From the NCBI RefSeq assembly GCF_014644435.1, contig NZ_BMKR01000010.1, positions 124,001 through 188,000 of the forward strand: a stretch of 64,000 nt of DNA. Direction: 5' to 3'. Source of the stretch: Paenibacillus albidus (GTDB lineage: Bacteria > Bacillota > Bacilli > Paenibacillales > Paenibacillaceae). The notes under the pieces were generated by a model. It saw nothing but the letters and a program-made list of their open reading frames with translations, searched no databases and was not told the origin of the DNA. Positions within the stretch are counted from its first letter, which is position 1; each line of letters starts with the position of its first letter. Made by a program: the position numbers and the translations under genes. Positions 1-7,425 of the stretch are shown one piece after another.

Positions 1-462
1 CACCGCTTCCAGACCCGCATACTCCAGCTGCTCCTGCTTGTACCTTCTGCGCCGATAAGCTCCCAGCAGCAAGCCTTCCGTCAGGGCAGAAACAGCATTC
101 CCCTGAGCCTCCCCAAACATTGTCCTGAGCTCTTCAGGGAGCAGGAGGACCAGTCTCCGTGCTTTTATTCGCAGGGCAGCCCGTGCAGTCTGGGCCGCCA
201 GCTCCCGCAGTCCCTCGGTTGTCAGAGCGCCGTCCCCTCTTCCTGCCAGGATAGCCGCAGGATATGGCCCTTCCAAGGGGAGGACATACGTCTCAGCGTG
301 TCTCCCGCTGAAGAATCCGGCTGTCCCCAGGGCAGCCACCCGGTCCTCCCATTCCGCAGCCCCTCCGCCGGACTTCACCTGAGTCTCTGACAGAATAAAT
401 ACCAGGGCATCCCCTTTCCACGAGGCTGACGGCTTACCACTGCTCCATTCAATATTCAACAT
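1..462 (-). CDS. pepA: Leucyl aminopeptidase (M17), N-terminal part
   Basis: Partial gene running off the left edge; the visible 154 codons start at an ATG preceded by GGAGG. The product looks like the N-terminal domain of cytosolic M17 leucyl aminopeptidases: a mixed alpha/beta segment with a hydrophobic strand (RRLVLLLPEEL) and the family-like end motif TEGLLLGAYRRRRYK at about residues 129-143, which normally leads into the linker before the metal-binding catalytic domain. The dizinc catalytic residues lie outside the window. M17 enzymes release N-terminal amino acids from peptides in the cytosol. The gene is transcribed in the same direction as the kinase gene on its right but is separated from it by a terminator-like hairpin. 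Confidence 0.72.
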   Translation of the reverse strand, partial: MLNIEWSSGKPSASWKGDALVFILSETQVKSGGGAAEWEDRVAALGTAGFFSGRHAETYVLPLEGPYPAAILAGRGDGALTTEGLRELAAQTARAALRIKARRLVLLLPEELRTMFGEAQGNAVSALTEGLLLGAYRRRRYKQEQLEYAGLEAV

Positions 463-515
463 GTGTTCCCTCCAGCTATTGTTACAGAAGTCGTATGGTC
501 CATTCTAACACACAA

Positions 516-556
516 AGGCTGATTCCCTGCGGCAACGCACCGCAAAAGATCAGCCT
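516..556 (-). terminator. Intrinsic terminator after the sensor kinase gene
   Basis: Arms AGGCTGAT and ATCAGCCT enclose an inner GCGG/CCGC pair; on the minus strand the hairpin is followed by TTTGTGTG. It lies 55 nt past the kinase stop codon. Confidence 0.55.
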
Positions 557-610
557 GTTGTTCTCTAAATACGGCCTTCACTTCATTGCCGTATTACTGT
601 CACCACTGAG

Positions 611-1714
611 CTATTGGATTAACGGCAGGGAGATTACAAACCGGGTTCCTTCGTTCACCCGGCTGCTGACTGAGATACAGCCCCCGTGATTCTTGACTAT
701 CCGGTCACTGACTGACAAACCCAGCCCCGTCCCATTCTCCTTCGTCGTAAAGAAAGGACTGAACAACCTGTCCAGAGTACAAATATCCATCCCCTTGCCA
801 TTGTCAGAAATAAAAATACGGACCTCAGCGCCTTCTCTCCGCGCTCCGATCTCAATCGTTCCCGTATAGTCATCAGATCGTTCTGTAATCGCTTCCATAG
901 CATTTCTTATCATATTAAGGATAACCTGCTTCATTTGCTTGACATCAACGGAGATGGCCATGTCGCCTTGAAGCGGGTGAAGATGAATCTGACAGCCTTT
1001 CATTAAAGCTTCACTTTCGGTTAACAAAACCGCTTCCTTAAGCAGTGCCGATACTGAAATCATTCCTACTTGGGGAACGGAAGGCTTGGATGACATCAGG
1101 AATTCATGAATGATATCATTAGCCCGGTCGATCTCTGCAAGAATAATTCTGGCATATTCATCCTTGCCCAGCTGGTGAAGATGCGGCCGCAGCAGTTGTA
1201 TAAAGCCGCGGATAGCCGTCAAGGGATTGCGGATCTCATGGGCGATGGATGCGGACAGTTTGCCCAGCATAGCCAGGTTGTCGTTCTGATAGGCCGTTTG
1301 CTCAATCAGCTTGTAATCGGAGATCTCCTTGACCGTAAATAAATAATAACCCTTCATTGTCTCACCCGACGAGAGCGACACCCGCCAATAACGTCCGAAC
1401 TCGTCCACAAATTCGTAATTGGGTTTCCCCTTGTAGATCATTTCCCGATAGCTGCTCAGCAATTGTCTTTTCTTGAAGCGGTTTAACTGGATATGGGACA
1501 GGAGATGGGCCATTGTACATCCCACAAGAGAGTGACGCTGCAATTCAAGCATGCCGTACATCTGCTTGTTGACAAAACTGATGACCCCCAATTCATCAAA
1601 CAGAATGATTCCACTGTCAATGTTCTCCAAAACATCCTCATAGGTAGCGTCCAGAAGTCCGGATTGAAACGTTCTTGCCGACAAGAGTAAACTTTCCTGA
1701 TATTGGCTTATCAC
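611..1714 (-). CDS. PAS-domain sensor histidine kinase, sporulation-kinase type
   Basis: A 367-residue kinase with no clear membrane segment, so probably cytosolic. A PAS domain occupies about residues 25-140 (ENIDSGIILFDELGVISFVNK). The dimerisation/phosphoacceptor box is HEIRNPLTAIRGF with His159, followed by an HATPase_c domain with N box (NMIRNAMEA), G1 (DNGKGM) and G2 (GTGLGL). HEIRNPLT boxes after a PAS domain are typical of Bacillus KinA/KinE-type kinases that feed phosphate into the Spo0F-Spo0B-Spo0A phosphorelay, and no response regulator gene is adjacent, which also fits. The start is a GTG with AAGGGGG 11-12 nt upstream. Three Spo0A-box-like heptamers lie in the 185 bp upstream. 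The exact input signal and partner cannot be read from sequence. Confidence 0.85.
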   Translation of the reverse strand: MISQYQESLLLSARTFQSGLLDATYEDVLENIDSGIILFDELGVISFVNKQMYGMLELQRHSLVGCTMAHLLSHIQLNRFKKRQLLSSYREMIYKGKPNYEFVDEFGRYWRVSLSSGETMKGYYLFTVKEISDYKLIEQTAYQNDNLAMLGKLSASIAHEIRNPLTAIRGFIQLLRPHLHQLGKDEYARIILAEIDRANDIIHEFLMSSKPSVPQVGMISVSALLKEAVLLTESEALMKGCQIHLHPLQGDMAISVDVKQMKQVILNMIRNAMEAITERSDDYTGTIEIGARREGAEVRIFISDNGKGMDICTLDRLFSPFFTTKENGTGLGLSVSDRIVKNHGGCISVSSRVNEGTRFVISLPLIQ

Positions 1715-1742
1715 GATATTAAGTTCCCCCTTCTACTGCATT

Positions 1743-1898
1743 TGACGAAGGCGTCAGGCGACAGCAAATTGCTATGTATTTAAGTATATGACGAAGACGC
1801 CAGAACATTCGGTAACCGCTCCCTATTATCCAACCGTTTCAACTATATTCCAATCATATCCAAGAGAAGAAGACAACGCAATCAGAGAATCTGTCGAA
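1743..1898. promoter_or_regulatory. Cluster of Spo0A-box-like heptamers upstream of the kinase gene
   Basis: TGACGAA occurs at 1743-1749 and 1789-1795, and TGTCGAA at 1892-1898. All match the Spo0A core TGNCGAA. The first two sit in a longer imperfect direct repeat (GACGAAGGCGTCAGG versus GACGAAGACGCCAGA, 46 bp apart). Function is inferred only from motif and context. Confidence 0.35.
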
Positions 1899-2198
1899 TG
1901 CCAAAAAAATTTATAAAATGATTCCAAAGACATACTCCATACCCTTAATTCCTTCACATCACATGTTACATCTGCTTTGATTTCCTGAAAACTGAACAAA
2001 ATCACCCTACGGGTGAATAACAACTCGGAGCTTACGAGGCACGAATTTTATACAATAGGCAAGATTATCGTCATTTGGCTTGCTTAGAGCTCACATTGTT
2101 GTACACGCGCACAACTCTCGCCCATATAGCGTGGTTAGGACATGCATTGTTGACCGTGCGATTTTGCGTGGGTCCCTCAGCGGACATGATGAGGTTCC

Positions 2199-2547
2199 TT
2201 CACGATCTATCCGCGGCTGATGCGGACAGGAAATCTATTGGGGAGGATTCAGCTATTTAGCAGGACAAACGGACAGAGATTCCGCTATTGGGGAGGATTC
2301 GGCTATTCAGCAGGATAATCGGACTGAGATTCCGCTAATTGCCTATTTCCCCTCATTCTAGGCTCAATCGAACGATATAACGGCTCCTGAGTCCAAATCC
2401 CCCAGGAAATCACACTTTTTCGCAAAATAGGGTCTTCTCTGTCCGCTTCACTCCGCGGATGGAGCCCAATCCCACTGCACCGCTATATCATCTGAAGGTT
2501 CCAAGATATCCACAATTTTTTACATTGTATAATTTCCTATACAACAA
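2199..2547. repeat. Dispersed intergenic repeat, copy 1 (about 349 bp)
   Basis: Aligns in the same orientation with 51216-51503 over nearly its whole length. Shared blocks include GATCTATCCGC, ACGGACAGAGATTCCGCTAT, GGCTCAATCGAACGATATAA, CTCTGTCCGCTTCACTCCGC and a terminal inverted repeat TTGTATA/TATACAA. This copy carries two tandem units of about 50 bp (each starting GGGGAGGATTC at 2239 and 2289), where copy 2 has one. It ends within a few bases of the T-tract of a minus-strand terminator, as copy 2 does. No coding potential and no transposase is seen, so it may be a MITE-like or REP-like element. Confidence 0.8.
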
Positions 2548-2548
2548 G

Positions 2549-2574
2549 AAAAAGCCTCCGTTGCCATGGAGGCT
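2549..2574 (-). terminator. Intrinsic terminator of the zinc-finger-like gene
   Basis: Arms AGCCTCC and GGAGGCT, followed on the minus strand by TTTTTC. It abuts the right end of the dispersed repeat. Confidence 0.75.
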
Positions 2575-2620
2575 CTTCTCAAGAAGCTTTTTCGTTCATT
2601 ACACACGTAACCGGTGGGAA

Positions 2621-3028
2621 TCAGGCTTTCTGCTGCAGACGATGGCGGCGCTGGCTCATCACGGCCAGACGTTTCTTCAGTTCCCGTTCCCACTTGGCAT
2701 CCTCAATCTGCTTGGCTACAGCCAGCAGGTCCAGCGCCATATCAATCTGGCTCTGAACGATGGCCAGTGGATCTTCACTTTCCACATTGATCACGTTCTC
2801 AAAAATCGCCGACTCGTCCTCCAGGACATAATCCTGGAAATCCACATCGGTAACCCCGTCACCATGCGCGTACTCCGCCAGAATCTCATATTCGCTCTCA
2901 ACTTTATAATGAACCTCTACCCGGTGGCATACCGGACAAAAAAGCAGGGGAACATTATGGACTTGCGTGCGATAATGTTTTAGGGTTCCCTTTGTTCCTA
3001 CCATACTCGCTCCACAGCAAAAGCTCAT
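2621..3028 (-). CDS. Conserved hypothetical protein with YgiT-like zinc-finger start
   Basis: 135 residues. The N-terminus has cysteines at positions 4-5 and a second pair in the motif NVPLLFCPVCH at about residues 25-35, an arrangement resembling YgiT-type zinc fingers (two CxxC-like pairs with an NVP motif before the second). An acidic middle part (DVDFQDYVLEDESAIFENV) follows, and the C-terminus is a basic helix (WERELKKRLAVMSQRRHRLQQ) that could contact nucleic acid. The start has AAGGAGGGTG about 7 nt upstream. It is monocistronic with its own terminator. The function is unknown; the zinc-finger reading is by motif only, since the first pair is CC rather than a standard CxxC. Confidence 0.7.
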   Translation of the reverse strand: MSFCCGASMVGTKGTLKHYRTQVHNVPLLFCPVCHRVEVHYKVESEYEILAEYAHGDGVTDVDFQDYVLEDESAIFENVINVESEDPLAIVQSQIDMALDLLAVAKQIEDAKWERELKKRLAVMSQRRHRLQQKA

Positions 3029-3156
3029 ACTTGTTCACCCTCCTTGGTTAATTCCAATGGTTTCATATTATTGTATTGCCTTATTCCTTTGGAGATTCCT
3101 CTCCTTGAAGCATATATTAACCTTTACCACTATTTTCAAACACGTTCTGGCGAGCG

Positions 3157-3186
3157 AAAAGGGGTTTTGTTGCAAAAAACCCCCTT
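3157..3186 (-). terminator. Terminator after the peroxiredoxin gene
   Basis: G/C arms AAAAGGGG and CCCC with flanking A/T pairs, followed by a T-rich tract on the minus strand, about 80 nt past the peroxiredoxin stop. Confidence 0.5.
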
Positions 3187-3264
3187 GCCGGAAAAATCAT
3201 CCGTAAGGAGGTTCACATTTGTCTATCAAAGATCATTACTTATGGTCTCGGAGACAACCGGAAT

Positions 3265-3804
3265 TTACAGGTTTTTGTCGCCTGGCTTCCAGTTCATGGC
3301 ACACAGTCCACCGGACTGCAGTGCTTGCAGAACACGCAGTGTTTCTTCCACGCTGCGGCCTACATCATTGTGGTTGACAACTTGATATTTCAATTCGCCT
3401 TCCGGATCGATAATGAACAATCCGCGCAAAGCAATACCTTCTTCTTCAATCAGAATGCCATAGTCTTTGGCAACCTTCTTGGTAAGGTCTGCTGCCAGCG
3501 GGAAGTTCAATTGGCCCAGGCCATTGGAATCCTTAGGTGTGTTGATCCAGGCTTTGTGGCTGTGGATCGAATCTGTGCTTGCACCAAGAATTTCAGTATC
3601 CAGTGCAGCAAATTGGGCTGCCGCATCACTCAGAGCTGTGATCTCGGTTGGGCATACAAATGTGAAGTCAAGCGGATAAAAGAACAGTACCAGCCATTTG
3701 CCGCGATAGTCGGACAAGCTTGCTTTACCAAAATCCTTCCCATCACCCGATACGGTTTCCATTGTAAAATCAGGAGCCGGTTTACCTACCAAACGTTCTG
3801 CCAT
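3265..3804 (-). CDS. 2-Cys peroxiredoxin (AhpC/TSA family)
   Basis: 179 residues, starting at the ATG with AAAGGAGG upstream; a longer in-frame reading to 3876 has no such site. The thioredoxin fold carries the peroxidatic motif FTFVCPTE with Cys51 and a resolving cysteine near residue 168 in the C-terminal tail (GLCAMNWKPG), so it is a typical 2-Cys peroxiredoxin that reduces H2O2 and organic peroxides in the cytosol. Length and tail are closest to Bacillus YkuU-type proteins rather than AhpC. No ahpF or thioredoxin gene is adjacent. A sigma-A-type promoter and a perfect PerR-box match lie upstream, so induction by peroxide is likely. Confidence 0.93.
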   Translation of the reverse strand: MAERLVGKPAPDFTMETVSGDGKDFGKASLSDYRGKWLVLFFYPLDFTFVCPTEITALSDAAAQFAALDTEILGASTDSIHSHKAWINTPKDSNGLGQLNFPLAADLTKKVAKDYGILIEEEGIALRGLFIIDPEGELKYQVVNHNDVGRSVEETLRVLQALQSGGLCAMNWKPGDKNL

Positions 3805-3929
3805 TGCTGAAATCCTCCTTTGATTATGTAAGAAAAACACTATCCGCACGCAGTCCTGTACTGAACTGTCGCACATTATGCTTTTCTTGATATATAAGCT
3901 TAGTAACTAGTGTTGCTGCTACATAACAA

Positions 3930-3958
3930 ATGGTATCATCGTACAAAATCAAAGTCAA
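3930..3958 (-). promoter_or_regulatory. Sigma-A-type promoter of the peroxiredoxin gene
   Basis: On the minus strand TTGACT (3958-3953) is followed after 17 nt by TACCAT (3935-3930). The -10 is weak. Confidence 0.5.
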
Positions 3959-3977
3959 TATTACAGTGATTACTTTT

Positions 3978-3992
3978 TTATAATTATTATAA
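3978..3992. promoter_or_regulatory. PerR box (perfect consensus match)
   Basis: TTATAATTATTATAA matches the Bacillus PerR consensus TTATAATNATTATAA at every position. It lies 20 bp upstream of the predicted -35 of the peroxiredoxin promoter, in the 250-bp gap before leuB. Confidence 0.8.
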
Positions 3993-4054
3993 ATAAGCAA
4001 TTTTTTGTGACGTTTCAGTCCCCATTTAGAACGCTTGGACCGGATTAAGCCCGC

Positions 4055-5137
4055 TTACGCTTTACGGATTGCAGCCGCGATAAGGTCACCCATTTGAGTA
4101 GTACTGATGGCTTTGCTCTTGTCTACAGCAATATCACTTGTCCGGTGTCCGGCATCCAGCACCTCTGCCACAGCCGCTTCAATTGCAGCCGCTGCATCTT
4201 CATATCCAAAAGTCAGGCGGAACATCAGAGCCAGCGAAAGGATCGTTGCGATTGGATTGGCAAGTCCTTGTCCGGCAATATCAGGTGCCGAGCCATGTAC
4301 CGGCTCATAAAGGCCATAACTGCCCTCGCCCATTGAGGCCGAGGCCAGCATGCCGATCGAACCGGTCAGCATCGCAGCTTCATCGCTCAGAATATCACCG
4401 AACATGTTCTCCGTAACAATTACATCGAAGCTGGAAGGACGGCGCAGCAACTGCATGGCACAGTTATCAACCAGTACATGCTCCAGCTCCACATCCGGAT
4501 ATTCAGGGGCCAATCTGTTCACAACCTCACGCCATAGACGCGAAGTTTCCAGGACGTTGGCTTTGTCTACGCTGGCCAGCTTTTTGCGGCGTTTGCCGGC
4601 GATTTCAAAAGCTTGGCGCACAATACGTTCTACTTCCGTTACGTTGTATACACAGGTGTCTACCGCTTCTTCGCCATGCTCGCCTTGGCGGCGCAGCTTC
4701 TCCCCGAAGTAAATGCCTCCGGTCAATTCGCGAACTACCATCAGATCCGTGCCTTCCAGCACTTCCGGCTTCAATGTTGAGGCATCCTTCAGGCAATCAA
4801 ATACAACGGCCGGACGCAAGTTGGAGAACAAGCCCAGCGCCTTGCGAATGCCCAGCAGCCCTGTTTCCGGGCGAAGCTCCTTGGAATTGTTGTCCCATTT
4901 CGGGCCGCCGACGGCTCCCAGCAGCACAGCATCGGCGCTGCGGCAAATCTCCAGCGTATCCTCCGGCAGCGGTGTTCCCCGTTCATCAATGGCGATCCCG
5001 CCAAACAGCGCATGTTCGGTTTCGAACTTGTAGCCGAATACCTCTTCCGTAACTTTTAATACTTTTTCCGCTTCAGCCACAACTTCAGGACCAATACCAT
5101 CCCCTGCAATTACGGCAATTTTCTTAACCTCACTCAT
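4055..5137 (-). CDS. leuB: 3-isopropylmalate dehydrogenase
   Basis: 360 residues, the usual length. LeuB oxidatively decarboxylates 3-isopropylmalate to 2-oxoisocaproate with NAD+ in leucine synthesis. Visible family features are [18 protein letters not shown] at the N-terminus, the substrate-binding loop with [10 protein letters not shown], the catalytic Lys/Asp regions ([30 protein letters not shown]) and [20 protein letters not shown]. The ATG at 5137 is preferred over the in-frame GTG nine bases upstream because AGGAG lies 8 nt before it. leuA, leuC and leuD are not adjacent, and ilvBHC lies 11 kb away, so the pathway is split in this genome. A 21-bp palindrome about 100 bp upstream may be its operator. 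Confidence 0.97.
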   Translation of the reverse strand: MSEVKKIAVIAGDGIGPEVVAEAEKVLKVTEEVFGYKFETEHALFGGIAIDERGTPLPEDTLEICRSADAVLLGAVGGPKWDNNSKELRPETGLLGIRKALGLFSNLRPAVVFDCLKDASTLKPEVLEGTDLMVVRELTGGIYFGEKLRRQGEHGEEAVDTCVYNVTEVERIVRQAFEIAGKRRKKLASVDKANVLETSRLWREVVNRLAPEYPDVELEHVLVDNCAMQLLRRPSSFDVIVTENMFGDILSDEAAMLTGSIGMLASASMGEGSYGLYEPVHGSAPDIAGQGLANPIATILSLALMFRLTFGYEDAAAAIEAAVAEVLDAGHRTSDIAVDKSKAISTTQMGDLIAAAIRKA

Positions 5138-5239
5138 CCCAGTCACTCCTCAAGTGGTCTGCAGCTCACAGACATAGTTCTTCTGTATATTGTTTTATCA
5201 TAATGGAAGCCAAAGGACAAAGATACACATTCTATGGAG

Positions 5240-5260
5240 CTTATAGGTTTAACCTATAAG
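5240..5260. promoter_or_regulatory. Perfect 21-bp palindrome upstream of leuB
   Basis: Arms CTTATAGGTT and AACCTATAAG flank a single T. It is centred 113 bp before the leuB start and 124 bp before the divergent gene, so it is well placed as an operator for leuB or both. A possible -10 (TATGAT) for leuB with no good -35 would suit an activator such as a LysR-type protein. Confidence 0.5.
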
Positions 5261-5373
5261 AAGTCATAACAGAACGGCTATGTCATGCAACTTTTTTCGA
5301 TATAATCCGTATAATAAGTCGGGCATTTCGCTTATGATGTCTTTATATATCAGGGAAAGCAGGGTGAAGCAAG

Positions 5374-5826
5374 CTGGAAGACGAATTATTTAACCAGACA
5401 GTGTCGGACCTGTTAGGCCGATCAAGGAGCCAGGTAACCGTCACCCTGGAACCCCGGTTCGCCGGAAACCGGCTGGTCGGCGGGAAATATCATATGGGCA
5501 GCCATACTATATATTTGTATAAGGATCAAATTAAAGAGCAATGCTGCAAACTGTTCGGTTCAACGAACAGGCTGAAAGAATATATAGCTGTTATCCTCGC
5601 CCATGAGCTGGGACATTCCGAGGATGTGGAGCTGGAGCAGCTGGCCCTGGCTTTGGAGGAACCCTTGACGGCCCGGCAACAGGCAGAGATCAGGCTGCGG
5701 ATTGAAGAAAATGCCTGGCATTATGCAGCTGTTTTGTTAGCGGATATGGACACCTCCTTTCTCCAGATCATTATAGAGGAATCTCTTTTCAGCTATCGCC
5801 GCAGCTTTGAGCTTAGTATTGCTTAA
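5374..5826 (+). CDS. Small HExxH putative metalloprotease
   Basis: About 150 residues. The key motif is AVILAHELGHSEDVELEQL, a zinc-metallopeptidase HExxH helix (HELGH), with a downstream Glu-rich helix (RLRIEENAWHYA) that could supply the third ligand. The start is uncertain: GTG at 5401 lacks a ribosome binding site, whereas CTG at 5374 has AGGGTG 7 nt upstream and adds nine residues, so CTG is proposed. It has no signal peptide and is likely cytosolic. It resembles the minimal peptidase core of ImmA/IrrE-type proteins, but no antirepressor partner is adjacent and substrate and role are unknown. Confidence 0.6.
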   Translation: MEDELFNQTVSDLLGRSRSQVTVTLEPRFAGNRLVGGKYHMGSHTIYLYKDQIKEQCCKLFGSTNRLKEYIAVILAHELGHSEDVELEQLALALEEPLTARQQAEIRLRIEENAWHYAAVLLADMDTSFLQIIIEESLFSYRRSFELSIA

Positions 5827-5844
5827 GAGAATATAAATACACAA

Positions 5845-5882
5845 ACAAGATCAGGCCACGTAAGAGGGCCTGATCTTGTTTG
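5845..5882. terminator. Bidirectional terminator
   Basis: Perfect 13-bp arms ACAAGATCAGGCC / GGCCTGATCTTGT between convergent genes. Confidence 0.85.
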
Positions 5883-5914
5883 GTTAGTGTTGATTACAGC
5901 TTATATTGGCTTGC

Positions 5915-6148
5915 TTAATTATCACGTTGACGGGCCCGGGCTTCTCCGCCTTTGCGCCCTGCCTCTTCACGGCTCATTTTGCCGTTGTCGTTTCCATCGC
6001 CTTGACTGCTGCGGTCGCTTCTCGCTTCGCCGCCTTCATGTCCAATCTCTTGATAGAACTCACGGTCATGGTTTCTGGCCGTTGCTTCGCCACCCTTACG
6101 TCCAGCTTCTTCGCGGCTCATCTTCCCATTCTGGTTGTTCTGTGCCAT
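5915..6148 (-). CDS. GsiB-like general stress protein with KGG repeats
   Basis: 77 residues, very hydrophilic, with no cysteine. It contains two copies of GKMSREEAGRKGGEA (about residues 8-22 and 56-70) and a central related copy (YQEIGHEGGEARS). This is the stress-induced KGG repeat found in Bacillus GsiB and LEA-like desiccation proteins, thought to act as a hydrophilic protectant rather than an enzyme. The start has AAGGAG 9 nt upstream. A sigma-B-like promoter match lies about 50 bp upstream. Confidence 0.88.
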   Translation of the reverse strand: MAQNNQNGKMSREEAGRKGGEATARNHDREFYQEIGHEGGEARSDRSSQGDGNDNGKMSREEAGRKGGEARARQRDN

Positions 6149-6198
6149 TTCGAATTCACTCCTTGTTGGGTATTGAGTATTTTTGTTACATCCTTATT

Positions 6199-6223
6199 TT
6201 ACCCGGCTCGCTGGAAACAAAAC
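6199..6223 (-). promoter_or_regulatory. Sigma-B-like promoter of the KGG protein gene
   Basis: On the minus strand GTTTTG (6223-6218), 13 nt, then GGGTAA (6204-6199), matching the sigma-B pattern GTTT-N13-15-GGGWA. Whether this organism has sigma-B cannot be told from the window. Confidence 0.4.
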
Positions 6224-6347
6224 ACCCACTTGAACAAGTTTTACCGCTTCCGTGTTCATTTGCCCTTCCTCTGCCAGAGGGTTACAATTAATAAGTAGTC
6301 CAATATTATAGCTCTCTTACTCAAACCCATTGAAGGAGTGATAACGA

Positions 6348-7328
6348 GTGCAATACGCTAAACTTGGCAAGTCCGGGATGAAAGTCAGCCGCCTGTGTCT
6401 GGGTACGATGAATTTCGGTCCGCAAACGGATGAGAAGGAAGCCTTTCGAATTATGGATGCCGCAGTGGATGCGGGAATTAATTTTTTTGATACTGCCAAC
6501 GTTTACGGCTGGGGGGAGAACTCCGGCCTGACAGAGACCATCATCGGCCGCTGGTTCAAGCTGGGCGGCGGACGGCGGGAAAAGGTTGTACTGGCCACCA
6601 AAGTCTATGGTGCGATGAGCGACAAGCACGATGGCCCCAACGATGAAGGCGGTTTATCGTCGTACATTATCCGGCGCCATCTGGAGGCCTCCCTGCAGCG
6701 CCTCCAGACCGATCACATTGAACTGTACCAGATGCATCATATAGACCGCAGTGTCTCTTGGGACGAGCTGTGGAGCGCCTTTGAGCTTGCTGTGAGCCAA
6801 GGCAAGATCGGTTATGTCGGGTCCAGCAACTTTGCAGGCTGGGATATTGCCGTAGCCCAGCAGGAAGCAAAAGCACGCGGTTTCCTGGGGCTTGTCTCGG
6901 AGCAGCATAAATACAGCCTGACCTGCAGACTGCCCGAGCTTGAGGTTCTGCCCGCCTCCCGGAATCTGGGCTTGGGGATTATCCCCTGGAGCCCCCTGGA
7001 TGGAGGCCTGCTGGGCCGCAATGCCCTCAAGAAGATCGAAGGCAGCCGCAGCGGCGGCAATGCCGAGCGTGTAGAGCAGCATAAGGACCAGTTGGAGGCT
7101 TTTGCGGCACTGAGCCAGGAGCTTGGGGAACCGCAGGACAACATCGCCCTCGCCTGGCTGCTGGCGAATCCCGCTGTGACCGCACCGATCATCGGCCCCC
7201 GTACGCTGGAACAATTCGAGAGCGCCCTGCGCAGTCTCGACGTTGTGCTGGACGAGTCTGTGCTTAAACGCCTGGATGAAATTTTCCCCGGCCCGGGCGG
7301 GGAAGCGCCCAAGGCTTATGCCTGGTAA
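6348..7328 (+). CDS. Aldo/keto reductase
   Basis: 326 residues starting at GTG with GAAGGAGTG 8 nt upstream. A TIM-barrel NADPH-dependent oxidoreductase with the AKR catalytic tetrad visible: Asp and Tyr in FFDTANVYGWGEN, Lys in VVLATKVYG and His in YQMHHID. The C-terminal cofactor-binding segment is APIIGPRTLEQFESAL. It most resembles the YajO/YrpG-type or Kv-beta-like AKR group; the substrate is not predictable. It is monocistronic with a terminator downstream. Confidence 0.92.
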   Translation: MQYAKLGKSGMKVSRLCLGTMNFGPQTDEKEAFRIMDAAVDAGINFFDTANVYGWGENSGLTETIIGRWFKLGGGRREKVVLATKVYGAMSDKHDGPNDEGGLSSYIIRRHLEASLQRLQTDHIELYQMHHIDRSVSWDELWSAFELAVSQGKIGYVGSSNFAGWDIAVAQQEAKARGFLGLVSEQHKYSLTCRLPELEVLPASRNLGLGIIPWSPLDGGLLGRNALKKIEGSRSGGNAERVEQHKDQLEAFAALSQELGEPQDNIALAWLLANPAVTAPIIGPRTLEQFESALRSLDVVLDESVLKRLDEIFPGPGGEAPKAYAW

Positions 7329-7377
7329 ACATCGGCATACCGGAAGCAGGTCATTTATATATTGACGCTATACACAA

Positions 7378-7414
7378 CAAAAAAGCCGTTCCCGGTACAT
7401 AGCCGGGAACGGCT
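7378..7414. terminator. Bidirectional terminator
   Basis: Arms AGCCGTTCCCGG / CCGGGAACGGCT between convergent genes; T-run TTTTTT on the minus strand. Confidence 0.88.
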
Positions 7415-7425
7415 TCTTTACTATT

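Noticed and set aside
495..689. 64-codon plus-strand frame
   Set aside because: Lies over a terminator and antisense to the kinase gene end; no start signal.
1826..2023. 65-codon minus-strand frame upstream of the kinase
   Set aside because: No ribosome binding site, and it overlaps the 0A-box region.
2075..2260. 61-codon frame ending in the dispersed repeat
   Set aside because: Its C-terminal part recurs in copy 2 only because the repeat itself recurs.
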